The notes below the pieces were generated by a model. It did no database searches. It worked only from the letters and a program-made list of their open reading frames with translations, and had not been told where the DNA came from. A stretch of DNA of 64,000 nucleotides, taken from NCBI GenBank assembly GCA_948099385.1, contig CANUEZ040000164.1:1192501-1256500 (forward strand), in the 5' to 3' direction. Below, in pieces: positions 21,439-32,147 of this stretch; position 1 is the first letter of the stretch, and each line of letters begins with the position of its first letter. The stretch comes from Fasciola hepatica. Taxonomy: Eukaryota; Platyhelminthes; Trematoda; Plagiorchiida; Fasciolidae. A program made the position numbers and the translations under genes.

Positions 21439-22759
21439 GGTATGCACTCAAAATGGGTTCTCAGACTACGGCATTCAGATAACTGAGGCGGACTTTAACC
21501 ACTAGCCGTTTGTGCAGCATTACGATATTGCATAAGAAAATTTTCAATGGCACGATCAAGTTCAAAAAATGTATGCGGAATGAATTGCACTCTTGAGCGT
21601 GCGTATAAAATCCTCTGCGATGGCATTGGTCTTTGGGTGACGAGGAGCAGTGGTTACATGTTTGCAGCCAAGACCTCTTAACCATCCACTAAAGGGTTTT
21701 CAGCAGTGAAATGTGTGCCATTGTCAGTAACTAGCACAAAAGGAACTCCTTCTCTGTTGAATGTTTTCATGAACTCAGTCTGTAAGAAGTCAGGCTTAGG
21801 TGAGGTTATTGAGTATACCTCTGGCTAGCGGGAAAAGGTATCAATGACCACAAGAGCGTAGTATTTACCGAAGAAGGGTCCGCAATAATTTGCATTTACC
21901 CGCTGTCACGCCTCACAGAGCACTGGCCAAGGAAGCCACTTTATAGGTTTTGAATGTATCTTAATGTAAACACCGCTTTCAGGTTTTAGCTGTACGTAGT
22001 ACGTCGGCATGCAGTTCCGGCCACCACCAAGTAAGTCGTACCAGTGACTTCATTTTGTCGACACCCAAATGCCCTGAATGGAAATTTGCCGACATAATAA
22101 CGGAATATTGGATGCATGACCACGCGGTCGTTAAGGCACAGTTATCCATCTGGAGTGGTCAACAAATCATCGCGACGAGAGGGGAAGTCAGGGACCTGCT
22201 GCTTTCCGCTTGATGTTCAACCCCGACGTAGAGCTGAAATACTTTTTTGTATCCTTTTTTACAAGATCTTCACGCTGCACTGGTAGTGGTTGTATCAACA
22301 AACAATCATGAGTGACTGGTGGTCGAGATGATTATGGCATTCTAGATAGGAGATCGGCGTGTGGTATGTATTTAGCACCACGATGCAGAATAGCATAGTC
22401 ATATGAGCTAAGTGCCATACTCCATCGCCGAACCATTGTAGCTGATAATTTCAACAGCGAATGTTGCGGATGGTAGGTGAACGGCAATACCTCATGGTCA
22501 GTAGGTATGGTGAACTTCTAACCAAATAAATATTTATTTAAACGCTTGAAAGCCCAGTAAACTGCCAAGGCTTCTCTATTTGTTTGCGAATATCCTTGTT
22601 CACCTTTATCGAGCCTCCTTGGAATACGAATGACTGGCCGCTCGCATTGTTCAAGAACAGCACCTGTGCCAGTAGATGCATCAGTATTGACAGTTGAATG
22701 ATCTTTCGAAGTAAACGGCTTAAGAACGACGCCGGATTATAGGTAAGATAGCAGCAAAT
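21439..22759 (-). pseudogene. Gypsy element C, RNase H and integrase relic
   Basis: Read on the minus strand, the right part (about 22720-22330) gives RNase H: STVNTDASTGTGAVLEQ, GYSQTNREALAVYWAFKRLN, TDHEVLPFTYH, ILHRGAKYIPHADLLSRMP. The left part (about 22060-21500) gives an integrase with FVLVTDNGTHFTAENP and HPKTNAIAEDF. Stops and shifts are frequent. The A2 LTR at 22760 interrupts it between RT and RNase H, and A1 interrupts it near the Pol C-terminus. Its RT and Gag are not found further right. It is the oldest layer of this nest. Confidence 0.85.
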
Positions 22760-23087
22760 TGTTGTGTTTGGCCTGAACAGGCATGTGTTTAGACAGACGA
22801 TCTTGCATGCACACACACGCACGTACACAGCTGACGTTTGCCGTGCTTCGTCCCGGACAGCATCGACCAATCAGATCGTATCACGTGTTGCGCGACCTTG
22901 CGCGACTTAATCCGATTGTACCGCTGTCTTACGTTTCCGATTACATACACGACTGACTCACGCACTTGCATACTCGTTTGCGTTTTCACTTGCTTGCTTG
23001 TACTGGCACTTACTGTACGTTGCTGTGGGAATATACGTTTATCCATACACGTGCGCCTTTCTTCTTTACCGGATTGTGAACACAACA
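22760..23087 (+). repeat. 5' LTR of Gypsy A2
   Basis: 328 bp. It differs from the A1 LTRs at about ten substitutions and one indel, six of them clustered at about 22797-22815 where it reads GATCTTGCATGCA. That is far more divergence than the interior shows. Confidence 0.9.
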
Positions 23088-23097
23088 TTTGGCGTCG

Positions 23098-23457
23098 CGG
23101 CTTCAAACCTGCGGAATGACAGCTACAATTCGTGCTCCAGATCAATTTTGGATCGATGCTGCTGTTAAACCATCCTCACATTCGTGGAATTCGTGGAAGA
23201 CTACTTTCATTGATTATGTGGAGATTTTGTCCGTCTTTAATACTGGAATCAAGCTTTCAGAAGAACATAAGCTGAAACGTTTTCAACTACATCTGGGAGA
23301 TGAAGGACGAAGGCTTTTTGACGCATTGGGTTTGTGCATGAAAAATTCGTTGACGGATGCACTGGAAACACTAGACAAACATTGGGGACCCCGTATAAAT
23401 ACCTGTGGCACGTTACAAATTTTCACTCATGAAGCAGCAGCCCGGAGAGAAAATTGA
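23098..23457 (+). pseudogene. Gypsy A2 Gag N-terminal part
   Basis: Counterpart of 21076-20735, with an identical predicted protein. A frameshift ends it at the same place. The remainder of Gag in the neighbouring frame carries TAG at 23558 and TAA at 23600. Confidence 0.8.
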
Positions 23458-23659
23458 TGATTTCATATCTCGGCTTCTGTGTGCGGTACACCACTGCGAC
23501 TACAACTCCGTGCCAGCAATGAAATTTGAAGGGGTGCTTCTTATTCAGCAACTTGTTTAGGGCGTTTGTGATCAAAGAATTCGTGAAGCTATACTTGCGT
23601 AAAATTCCCTCAAACTCAATTGGGATAGTGCATGTGACATTGCACGTACAAAAAGTGAT

Positions 23660-25048
23660 GTGAATGAGCAGGTGAAACTATTCCACTCCGATGCAGCTAG
23701 TACGGATATTACTCGCATCAGAGCTGTGGCACCGAATACGGATCGTGTCTCCAAACAACGTGTTTATTGCTTTAGATGCGGAAGTACCCAACACAAAGCT
23801 GACTGTAAACTCTGCCCCGTAGTAAATGTCCAGTGCCATACTTGCGGTAAGTATGGTCATTTTGCTTGTGTTTGTCGTAAACGTACTGTTTCTCACGTAT
23901 GTGACATGAATTCTAGTGATCTATGTTCCACAAATCAGCCTTCTGATAACATTTACGCCTTGAATACTCGTTCACCTCGTACGGCATTGCATAATTTTGA
24001 ACCTAAATTGCCTTTACCTGATATTCGTACGGTTTATTTCGAACATGATAATGATGTGCATTCTCTAAAAATGGAACTAGATTCAGCTTCACCTATAACT
24101 GTAATACCTTACGATTTTTACCGCAATCATTTTACCGCTTTACCGATACACCCGTCATCGTACACTTTTGGCAGTTATTCAAACAATACAGTGCCCATTC
24201 TTGGTTTTGTACATATAACGTTATTCTTGAACGAAAGTTGTAAGTGCCGGATTGCTGTGTACGTGTCCGACAATAACAGTAAACCGCTCTTGGGCCGAAA
24301 TGCCATGGTATCGCTGCGAGTTGCTCCATGCGTTGACAGAATGCTTATCGCAAACATAGAAGCTTACGGTTTCCAGGCGAAATATCCCAATTTGTTTAAG
24401 AACGATATCGGGCGAATTCCAACTAGACAACACAGAATACGACTGCTTTCCAATGCAACCCCATTCAGCATCCACCAACCTCGACCAATGCCACTTGCTA
24501 AAAGGGAGGCGGTTACTACGGCACTTCGGGAAATGCTCGGGAACGATTTAATTGAACCAATACAGTGTTCTGAATGGGTACACCCTTTGGTTGAGGTTCT
24601 CAAGAAAGATGGATCTGTACGAGTCTGCGCTGATTTACGCATGCTAAACCAGTATATCATAGTAGACAAATTTCCGTTGCCAACTGCGGACGAGCTAATC
24701 GTAAAGTTAGTCGGTGCTAAGGTATTTTCGAAGTTGGATGTGAGAAGCGCCTATTTTCACATGCCACTCACAACTGAATCACGACCTTTGACAGCCTTTC
24801 TAACGCAGGATGGACTCTTTCAATACAAAGTACTTCCTATGGGGCTGGCTAGTGCACCGGCAGTCTGGAAAAAGTTTATGACACTTTCTTTTGCAGATCT
24901 GAAAGGTTGCGTAGTTTACATGGATGATATTTGCGTGTTTGGCAAATCTCCCGAAGAGCACGCGCCTAACCTAAATACCGTATTGTTTCGGTTGAATGAA
25001 CTAAATTTGCGTTTAAATTTACGAAAGTGCCAAATCGCTGTGTCATAA
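23660..25048 (+). pseudogene. Gypsy A2 zinc knuckles, protease and reverse transcriptase
   Basis: A 462-residue frame identical to its A1 counterpart except CQIAVS in place of CQFAVS at the C-terminus. The catalytic YMDD box is present (VVYMDDICVFG). The frame ends at the same premature TAA as in A1. In-frame continuation EFLGHFISSAGVKP and LGMCTYYLRHF follows until the junction at 25227. Confidence 0.9.
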
Positions 25049-25227
25049 ATCGAGTTTCTTGGTCATTTCATTTCATCTGCTGGAGTGAAACCGAATGAGG
25101 AGAACACACGTGCTATCCTGGAATGCCGAAAGCCAAAAACAATTGAACAAGTAAAACACTTTTTAGGTATGTGTACTTACTACCTACGGCATTTTAAAAT
25201 TCTGCAACCATTTCGGAACCATTACGT

Positions 25228-25640
25228 TGTAGTGACCTCGATCGTTTTGAGAAAATGTCTATTTTCTGGACACCATTTTGGAATTATTTTCTCCACCATC
25301 TTTTCTGACGTTTGACATTGACCTCGGTGTTCTCCGGTTGCCTACGTTTTACTGGACTGACTTTTCCGAGGTTTCCGTCGACCTCGTTTCAAATCACTTT
25401 CACTTTTGGTCGTTCGCTCGCGGTTCGCTCTCTGCTAAGCCGTCGCGTTTCGTTCCGTTTTCCGTTCGGTGTATCTCTCTTATCGGTACTATTTCGGTGC
25501 CACGATATATAGAATACACCTCACATCTGTAAACCGACTTGCATCTTCTCTATTCGTCCGATAGAGGGGATATCGTTGGTATTCGCTGCTAGACCCGATA
25601 GGAGACACGTTCGCCAGCCGCACTCGAACGTCTTCTATAT
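25228..25640 (+). repeat. Probable 5' LTR of element B
   Basis: Bounded by the A2 break and by the primer binding site. It begins TGTAGTG. There is no second copy to confirm the ends, and the right end reads CTATAT rather than CA. Confidence 0.5.
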
Positions 25641-25655
25641 TGGTGAGCCTGAAAC
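25641..25655 (+). other. Primer binding site of element B
   Basis: TGGTGAGCCTGAAAC follows the presumed LTR end. Similar motifs occur at the two other CsRn1-like elements of the window (15218 and 63658 minus). Confidence 0.55.
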
Positions 25656-25771
25656 TTCCAGAACCTCCTGGATTATTCGCCCGCCCGGTGAGTCTGTGAT
25701 GTTTTGCTGTTTCACGTCTTCCTTTCGTTGCACGATATATATTTTTTACGATATATTATCGCAACGTAACC

Positions 25772-26635
25772 ATGTCAGAGGATAAGGAGCAGCTCGACAC
25801 AGATCTCACTCTGTCTGCGATTGCTTTTAAACCAGTGGCTTTTATCCCACATGATCCTGAGGTTTGGTTTGCAGCCTTAGAGCTGCAGTTTGAGGCACGT
25901 AGGATCATTGGCCAACGCCAACGATTTTCCTATGCCTTACAGGCAATTCCAGGTAATGTTATCGCCTCAGTGAGGGACTTAGTATTAAATCCTCCTCGAG
26001 TGCAGCCCTACGATCGGCTTAAGGAGGCTGTACTGCAACATTTCCTTCCTTATCGGGAGGAACGGTTACGTCAGCTACTAGCACGGCACCCCATAGGGGA
26101 TACTAAACCCAGCCGCCGCCTAGCTCATCTCCGGTCTTTGGCAGGGCCCGCCGATAAGGATTCGGAGATAGTTAAGGAACTGTGGTTGGACTCTCTACCC
26201 TTCCATGTTCAGACCACCGTAACTGCTCTCCTCGGGGACTCGTCCTTGGAACGAGCAGCCGCCGTGGCTGACAAGATTGTCGCACGTGTTGGTAGTGGGG
26301 CTAATCCCCTCATTGCGACGACATCGCGCAATCCTAGGGGTGTTGACCTGGATCAATCGCGGGAGAGGCCTCGGCACTCTCGATCCATCCCTCGCCGCCT
26401 ATCCTTCAAGGACAGAGTTAGAATACCTACGCCTCGCAGTAGCCCACGTAAACAACGACACGGACGGGCGCCCTCCACTGCCCACGTTCGCCGTGAATCC
26501 GCCTCACCTGCCTCATCCAAACCAGATCATCTTACCAGCGGCTTTTGTTGGTTCTATCGCGTTTTCGGACCAGCCGCCCGTAGGTGCAGACAGCCGTGTT
26601 CATACGCGGCGGGAAACGCCACTGCCGGCGAGTAG
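25772..26635 (+). CDS. Element B Gag
   Basis: An intact 287-residue Gag. ATG at 25772 follows a leader of 117 bp after the primer binding site. Features: FIPHDPEVWFAALELQF (residues about 25-41), RFSYALQAIPGNV, YDRLKEAVLQHFLPYREERL, SLPFHVQTTVTALL, then an Arg/Ser/Pro-rich basic region (about residues 190-250) and a C-terminal finger CWFYRVFGPAARRCRQPC. In this Gag group the second ligand is normally His; here it is Tyr, so zinc binding is doubtful. Gag forms the virus-like particle that packages element RNA. The protease frame overlaps the end (from about 26584) in another frame, suggesting ribosomal frameshifting or a lesion. Confidence 0.9.
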   Translation: MSEDKEQLDTDLTLSAIAFKPVAFIPHDPEVWFAALELQFEARRIIGQRQRFSYALQAIPGNVIASVRDLVLNPPRVQPYDRLKEAVLQHFLPYREERLRQLLARHPIGDTKPSRRLAHLRSLAGPADKDSEIVKELWLDSLPFHVQTTVTALLGDSSLERAAAVADKIVARVGSGANPLIATTSRNPRGVDLDQSRERPRHSRSIPRRLSFKDRVRIPTPRSSPRKQRHGRAPSTAHVRRESASPASSKPDHLTSGFCWFYRVFGPAARRCRQPCSYAAGNATAGE

Positions 26636-28263
26636 AAGCGGCCGTACTCGCCGGCAATCAGTCTCAGTTTGGCCGTTTATTTTACATACATGATTCGTGC
26701 ACTAACGCTAGGTTCCTAGTCGATACTGGGGCCCAAGTTTCTGTCTTGCCGGTTGGTAAATACAAGCCACGAGCTTCTTTGCTTCGACTGTCAGCGGCGA
26801 ATGGTTCCTCCATTCCTACCTACGGCACGAGACAGCTTGCGGTCAACCTGGGACCACGACGACGGTATCTATGGACGTTCATTCTTGCGGATGTTCCCAC
26901 AGGCATCCTGGGAATCGATTTTCTGCAGCACTATGAATTACTTGTTGATTAACGTAGGCTGCAGCTTATCGATCCTTCGTCGAACATTAAATTTACGGGT
27001 ATTGCAGCTCGAACAGATGCACACCGAATGACAGGTTTCTTTTCTTTTCAGTTTTTGTTTATTAAATTCCCCATATTGACTAAACCATTTGAAGAGATAG
27101 AGACAGTGACCGATCGTGTGGCACACCACATTGTCACTAACGGACCACCAGTCACGGCACGACCTCGCCGACTGGCACCGGACAAATTGGTTCTCGCCAA
27201 ACGTGAGTTTGACACCTTACTTTCTAAAGGTATTGTTCGTCCTTCTCACAGTCCATGGGCCTCACTTCTGCACATGGTTCCTAAGAAAGATGGCGTTAGC
27301 TGGCGACCATGTGGCGAATATCGCGCACTAAATTCGGTTACCCGTTACGATAGTTATCCGATACCCCACATACACGACATCACGGCATCACTTCACGGCA
27401 CGACTGTATTTTCCAAGATCGATTTGGTGCGAGCCTATCACCAGATCCCAGTCGCCGCTGAAGATGTCGAGAAAACCGCTGTCACGACTCCTTTTGGTTT
27501 GTTTGAGTTCCTACGTATGCCTTTTGGTTTGCGAAATGCTGCTCAGACATTCCAGAGGTTTATCGATAGCATTACGCGAGACTTGGAATTTGTTCACGTC
27601 TACATCGACGACTTGCTAATCGCATCGTCAAGCGTAGATGAACATTTCCAACATTTGACGCTACTATTTCAACGTTTGTCCGAACATCGAATAGTAGTCA
27701 ATCCTGATAAATGTGAACTTGGCCAACCGGAACTTTTGTTCCTCGGCCACAAGATCACTCGAGAGGGCATTAAGCCTTGCGAGGATAAAGTGCGCGCTAT
27801 TCTAGATTACGCCGTACCGTCCTCAATCAAGGTGCTTAAGGCACTTTTGGGGTTAGTTAACTTTTATCGTCGTTTCATACCCCATGCCGCTGAACGTTTG
27901 CTTCCATTAACTGACCTACTTCGTGGCAATCCACGTAAGTTGTCGCTTACGGATGCCGAACGAGTAGCGTTTTCGGAGATTAAAGCGACATTAGCTCAGA
28001 CCACGCTCCTCATGCACCCAGTTCCGTCCGCCACGCTAAGCATAGCGGTGTATGCATCCGACTTTGCCATGGGAGTGGTCCTGCAACAGTCTGTTTCTGG
28101 GATATGGCAGCCATTAGAGTTCTACTCTCGACGCATCAATCCCACGGAAACCAAACTAGTGCTTTTGGTCGCGGACTGCTGGCTGCATATAATGCCGTTA
28201 AGCACTTTTGCCATGCAGTCGAGGATCGATATTTCGTCCTCTATACCGACCATAAGCCTCTGA
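26584..28263 (+). pseudogene. Element B protease, reverse transcriptase and start of RNase H
   Basis: One frame interrupted by a TAA at 26950-26952. The protease carries FLVDTGAQVSVLP and GILGIDFLQHYELLVD. After the stop the frame continues through [13 protein letters not shown] and the [53 protein letters not shown], the catalytic YIDDLLIA at 27601, and [13 protein letters not shown]. RNase H starts with [14 protein letters not shown] frameshift near 28165 throws the frame out (ends 28263), and the reading continues in the next frame as [15 protein letters not shown] and [11 protein letters not shown]. Confidence 0.9.
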
Positions 28264-29530
28264 CGTATGCATTGCATACTGAGTCTGATCGTTACTCTCC
28301 ATGAGAAGTCAGACATTTAGACTATATTTCTCAGTTCACGACCGACCTACGACACGTTAAAGGTGAGTCAAACTGCGTTTCAGATGCTTTGTCGCATATT
28401 TCGCCTAATGCCATTAAATCTCCGGTTTTAGAGATCCCTGCCATGGCTGCCGCACAGGCACAGGATTCTTCATATATGGAAGCAGCTCAGTCATCGTCGC
28501 TACAATGTCAGTCCGTACCTCTGGCCAGCAGTGCTGGGACTATACTCTGCGACATGTCTACTGGCATACCTCGACCAGTCGTACCCTCTACTTATCGACG
28601 TCTCATGTTTGATACCTTACATGGACTCTCACATCCAGGCATCGCAGCCAGTCTCCGATTAGTAGCTGCACGATACGTCTGGCCGTCCATGAATAAAGAT
28701 GTTCGTATGTGGGCAAAACAGTGTCTACAATGTCAACGATCTAAAGTGCATAGGCACGTAGCTTCGCCTATCGGTACTTTTGCTACGCCTGATGCTCGCT
28801 TCGATCATATCCACGTAGACATTGTGGGTCCATTGACCCCATCACACGGGTATACCTATTTATTAACGTGCATTGATAGATTTACGAGGTGGCCCGAGGC
28901 TATTCCCATCTCTGTCGTCACGGCCGAACCAGTGGCTCGACATCTGATAGAACGATGGATAGCTTCGTATGGTTGTCCTTCCACAATCACCACCGATCGA
29001 GGGCAACAATTTTAGTCCGATCTATTCTATTCATTCACTCACATGCTGGGTACGGAACGCATTCGCACGACCGCGTACCATCCGGCATCGAATGGTTTAG
29101 CTGAACGTTTTCATCGCCAACTCAAAGCGGCTCTTAGAGCACACGAGAGCCCCGACTGGTACAAAACGTTACCGCTAATTCTGCTTGGTATCAGGACTTG
29201 AATAAAGGCAGATGTCCAATGTTTCGCCGCAGAACTTGTCTACGGCACGACATCACGACTGCCTGGGGAATTCTTCACGCAACGGAGTACAGATTCACGA
29301 TTGAGGAACCGGAAAGGGAGGGTTTCGTGGCCACTTCTCTCTCCTTTCGGATCATGTGCTGGGCTGCCAAAAATCGAAGTTCTCCCATTCTTCTACTCTC
29401 AGGGTGGGCTCCACGAGCACTGAATCCCCCCGGACAGATAAGACATTCTACCGCTCTCAAGCAGTCATGGCTCGGTGATGGCTATTTAGTCCAGCCCCTA
29501 AGACTTGACCGCGAGTTCTCCCACTGCCGA
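28166..29530 (+). pseudogene. Element B RNase H end and integrase
   Basis: A continuous frame interrupted by stops at about 28302-28304 (after TESDRYSP, where Arg is expected), 29013-29015 (after TTDRGQQF) and near 29200. It encodes [21 protein letters not shown], the integrase HHCC region ([20 protein letters not shown] ... CLQCQRSK), [12 protein letters not shown] and TTDRGQQF with two catalytic Asp, and AYHPASNGLAERFHRQ with the Glu. It then gives AELVYGTTSRLPGEFFT. Beyond about 29300 the similarity to Gypsy Pol fades. Confidence 0.85.
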
Positions 29531-31067
29531 TACGGCTATCATTATACTAACTCACGGCTGTTCCTTCTTTTCCTCGTTGTGCCTGGACAGCAATACATTT
29601 ATCTCCCACTCGAGCTCCAAACCCGAATGCCCGTTCGTCGTACGCCTTTCTCGGGCTCCTGAATTTTTATTCTTCGATAACCCTGCTTACTTCTGGGTTC
29701 CATGGGACACTTTCCAACGCCTGGTGGCTTCTTGAAGACCTGGCCCCATGCGCGACTGTAGGTGTCAGGGGTGCCATGAGGTAGAACCAATAATATGGAG
29801 GTGTCTCCTCGGAAGTTGAGTTGGTGGGGTCATTTCTATTTGTCGAGGGCCTATAAAGACCTTCTGGGGCGCTGAGTTATCTGAATCTGTTCGAATGCTA
29901 CCCTTGGAGTTCATACTTATTGTTTACGCCGTGCTGCGTAAAGCACCTCCATATTTGAGCCGCCCAAACTCCACCCATGTGAGCTTTTTCGGTAATTGCC
30001 CATTACCTCTTGGTCTCCATTTCCGTGGAAGTAGCATCCTGTTATTAAGAGCATGCGATGGCACTCAAGCTTGTTGCATTAAATCGGTAACCAGTTGTAG
30101 CAGATGTTGGTTTATTAGAGGTGTCTCCGCAAAACGGTTCGCTCGGTCCCTTCGTAACCACATTTCTACTGCTTCCCAGCGCCATTCCGCGCCTGCCTCC
30201 ATCTTGCTTATTGCACCCGTCATAGAAGCCGGTTGCCGTTTTTTCACTTGCGTATCCCGACGTCGAACTAGATCAGACAAGCTCTTTACTTCTGGTTCAG
30301 CCCGATCTTGGAAGACTTAACGCCACTCTAGGCCGACTGTTCCTGCAGTTTACGGTTTCCCCTCTTCCAATGCCTACAAAATCTGGCTAAGCCCTGCTTG
30401 ACTGCCTCGGTCGAAATGATAATTGAGCTTTATATTTGGTACGATGTCAAGTGAGATATCCGTCAGTGGACCCATTTTCAGTCTTCAATGTCAGTGTGTT
30501 GTGACCCGTAGACGCCCTGAGATGGTGTCCGGAACTCCGGAACTCAAAATCCATTTTTGCCACGTGCACTTCGACCTCATAGTTTGGCTGCCAGCCTAAC
30601 TTGAGTACGTATAATCAAATGTGTGGATTGTTCTACTAGCTGGCCGCAGGCTATTCCTGTACCTCGCCCCACCCCAGAAGAGACTCTAAGGCCCTTTGGA
30701 CCGGTCGGGTTTGTAATCTTGGTTGCCTGGAGATAGTGGCAACCGATCCTGGTCCAGGTTTTCACCGCGCTTCCGCAGCCTTCTCACTACGCCCGGTTGT
30801 CAACATAATGGGAAGAGAGTCTCCCACCATCAGGCCAACTTTATGATCGAGCTTTCCCATCGGCAGTTAAAAGGAGCCTTCCGAGAAAACGGTAACTCAG
30901 CTTGGAGTGAAACACCACGGTTAGTACTACTCAGCCCGCGTAATAGTTCCGTTAAGGAAGAATAGCACAAAACATCAGCAGTGCTGACACATGGCCATGA
31001 ACTCTTCTTCCTGAGGGGTTGGTAGCTCTCTCATCAACCGTGAATTTCGACCACCAAGCTCGGAGCC
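29531..31067. other. Unclassified stretch between Gypsy B and the BEL element
   Basis: No protein domain is supported. A TATAAA at about 29850 precedes GCGCTGAG, which could be a remnant LTR promoter. A minus-strand frame at 30065-30280 does not resemble a family I can name. The right end (to 31072) is continuous with 37767 onward once the BEL element is removed. Confidence 0.4.
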
Positions 31068-31072
31068 CCGGG
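31068..31072. repeat. Target site duplication of BEL element, left copy (CCGGG)
   Basis: CCGGG abuts the LTR at 31073 and recurs at 37762-37766. Confidence 0.9.
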
Positions 31073-31449
31073 TGTTACGAACGTTTGAGCAATGCGTAGC
31101 CAAATTCGCAACGGATCCCGAAATCAGAAGACGATTATCCGTGATATTCTACGATACTAGATTATTACAATAAACAATGACATAAACAATATACAAACCT
31201 CAATAATACGATCACAAGGGCTCAACAACGAGAAACTGAATGGCAGCGTGTGAGCAAACAGCACGTGCGTCACGCAGGTCCTGAACAAGTATGTGCCAAA
31301 GTAGCGCTCTGGGCGCGAACAAACAACAATTGGTCCAGAAAAACAACAAGTTCGTAAAGACAAGTCAATAGTGTATGGAAATGAGTGATGTTGGGAAAAA
31401 CACTGAATCGCGAGGGAAAAAGGGGGATTTTCCACGACCGGCTGTTACA
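31073..31449 (-). repeat. 3' LTR of the BEL element
   Basis: 377 bp. Matches 37385-37761 with about four substitutions. Confidence 0.97.
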
Positions 31450-31750
31450 CCGCCCACCAAAATCCTCCTGGATCCTTAGCAGAGTCAAAGGTTCGGTATA
31501 AAGGTACTGATTCTTCCTACCTGCCTAGGCCCTGCTGTCAGTGCGCGCGTCTAATGCTCGTCGTCAACGTTCTACTACTGGTCGAGCCTAATCCATTGGC
31601 TACATAGACGTGAGGCTAGTCTACATCTTCCACAAGACCAAATGACCGATGGCGGGCGTGAATGGTCACATAGACGTTGTCCTCGTAAGGGGCCGTCCGG
31701 TCCTGGATGTACGTGCTTGAGTGTGTGTGTTAGTGCGTGTTTGTGTGTGC

Positions 31751-32110
31751 CGGGGTTACAATGAAATCACAGGTATGACTACACATCAAAGGGACTTTCT
31801 GCAATGTCAACAAAAGACCGCGTGGCAAGAAAACGAGTAAATGTAGCATGTATGTGTGACCTGAGCTCCGCTACTTCCACATATGCAAGGGGCATTCGGT
31901 AGCGTCAACAAAAAGTAAAACAACGAACACTGTCACATGTTTGATGGGTTTACGGAATGTAGAGTGCGTCGTGCACGCGTGTATGTATCGGGATGTACAA
32001 TGGAATCGCATTCATCACCACGTATCGGAAAGAACCTTCTGTAATGTCAACGAAAAGACCGCGAGCACCTTAACGTGTTTGACGGAGACCGTGTGGTATA
32101 TATGGTGTTT
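31751..32110. repeat. Degenerate tandem repeat in the BEL 3' non-coding region
   Basis: The block at 31751-31822 recurs 240 bp later at 31991-32062 (TACAATGGAATC..., then TCTGTAATGTCAAC and AAAGACCGCG). A shorter intermediate copy of the TCAACAAAAA motif lies near 31900. The unit also includes ATGTTTGATGGG / GTGTTTGACGGA. Confidence 0.6.
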
Positions 32111-32147
32111 CTTTATCCACCTCGATTACTGGTGTGAAAAAGGTTTA

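Larger units (their letters stand above)
22760..25227 (+). mobile_element. Truncated second copy (A2) of the Gypsy A family, opposite orientation
   Basis: It starts exactly at an LTR end (TGTTGTG at 22760), consistent with integration. LTR 22760-23087, then Gag, knuckles, protease and RT as in A1. The interior matches A1 with only about two base differences noticed over 2.1 kb, and it carries the same frameshifts and stops (TAG 23558-23560, TAA 23600-23602, TAA after CQIAVS). Homology to A1 ends at 25227 (A1 position about 18967), where element B starts. RNase H, integrase and the 3' LTR are missing and do not reappear after B. Confidence 0.95.
25228..29530 (+). mobile_element. CsRn1-like Gypsy element B, missing its 3' LTR
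   Basis: A probable 5' LTR begins TGTAGTGACCTCG directly at the break in A2. A primer binding site follows at 25641, then Gag (25772), protease, RT, RNase H and integrase on the + strand in Gypsy order. The Gag finger of the Cys-x-x-His/Tyr...Cys-x3-Cys type places it in the CsRn1/Kamikaze group. Pol motifs fade after the integrase core near 29300-29530, and no copy of the 5' LTR is seen downstream, so the right end is lost. Pol carries several nonsense codons and at least one frameshift. Confidence 0.9.

Noticed and set aside
31157..31435. A 92-codon frame repeated at 37469-37747
   Set aside because: It is an incidental frame in the BEL LTR.
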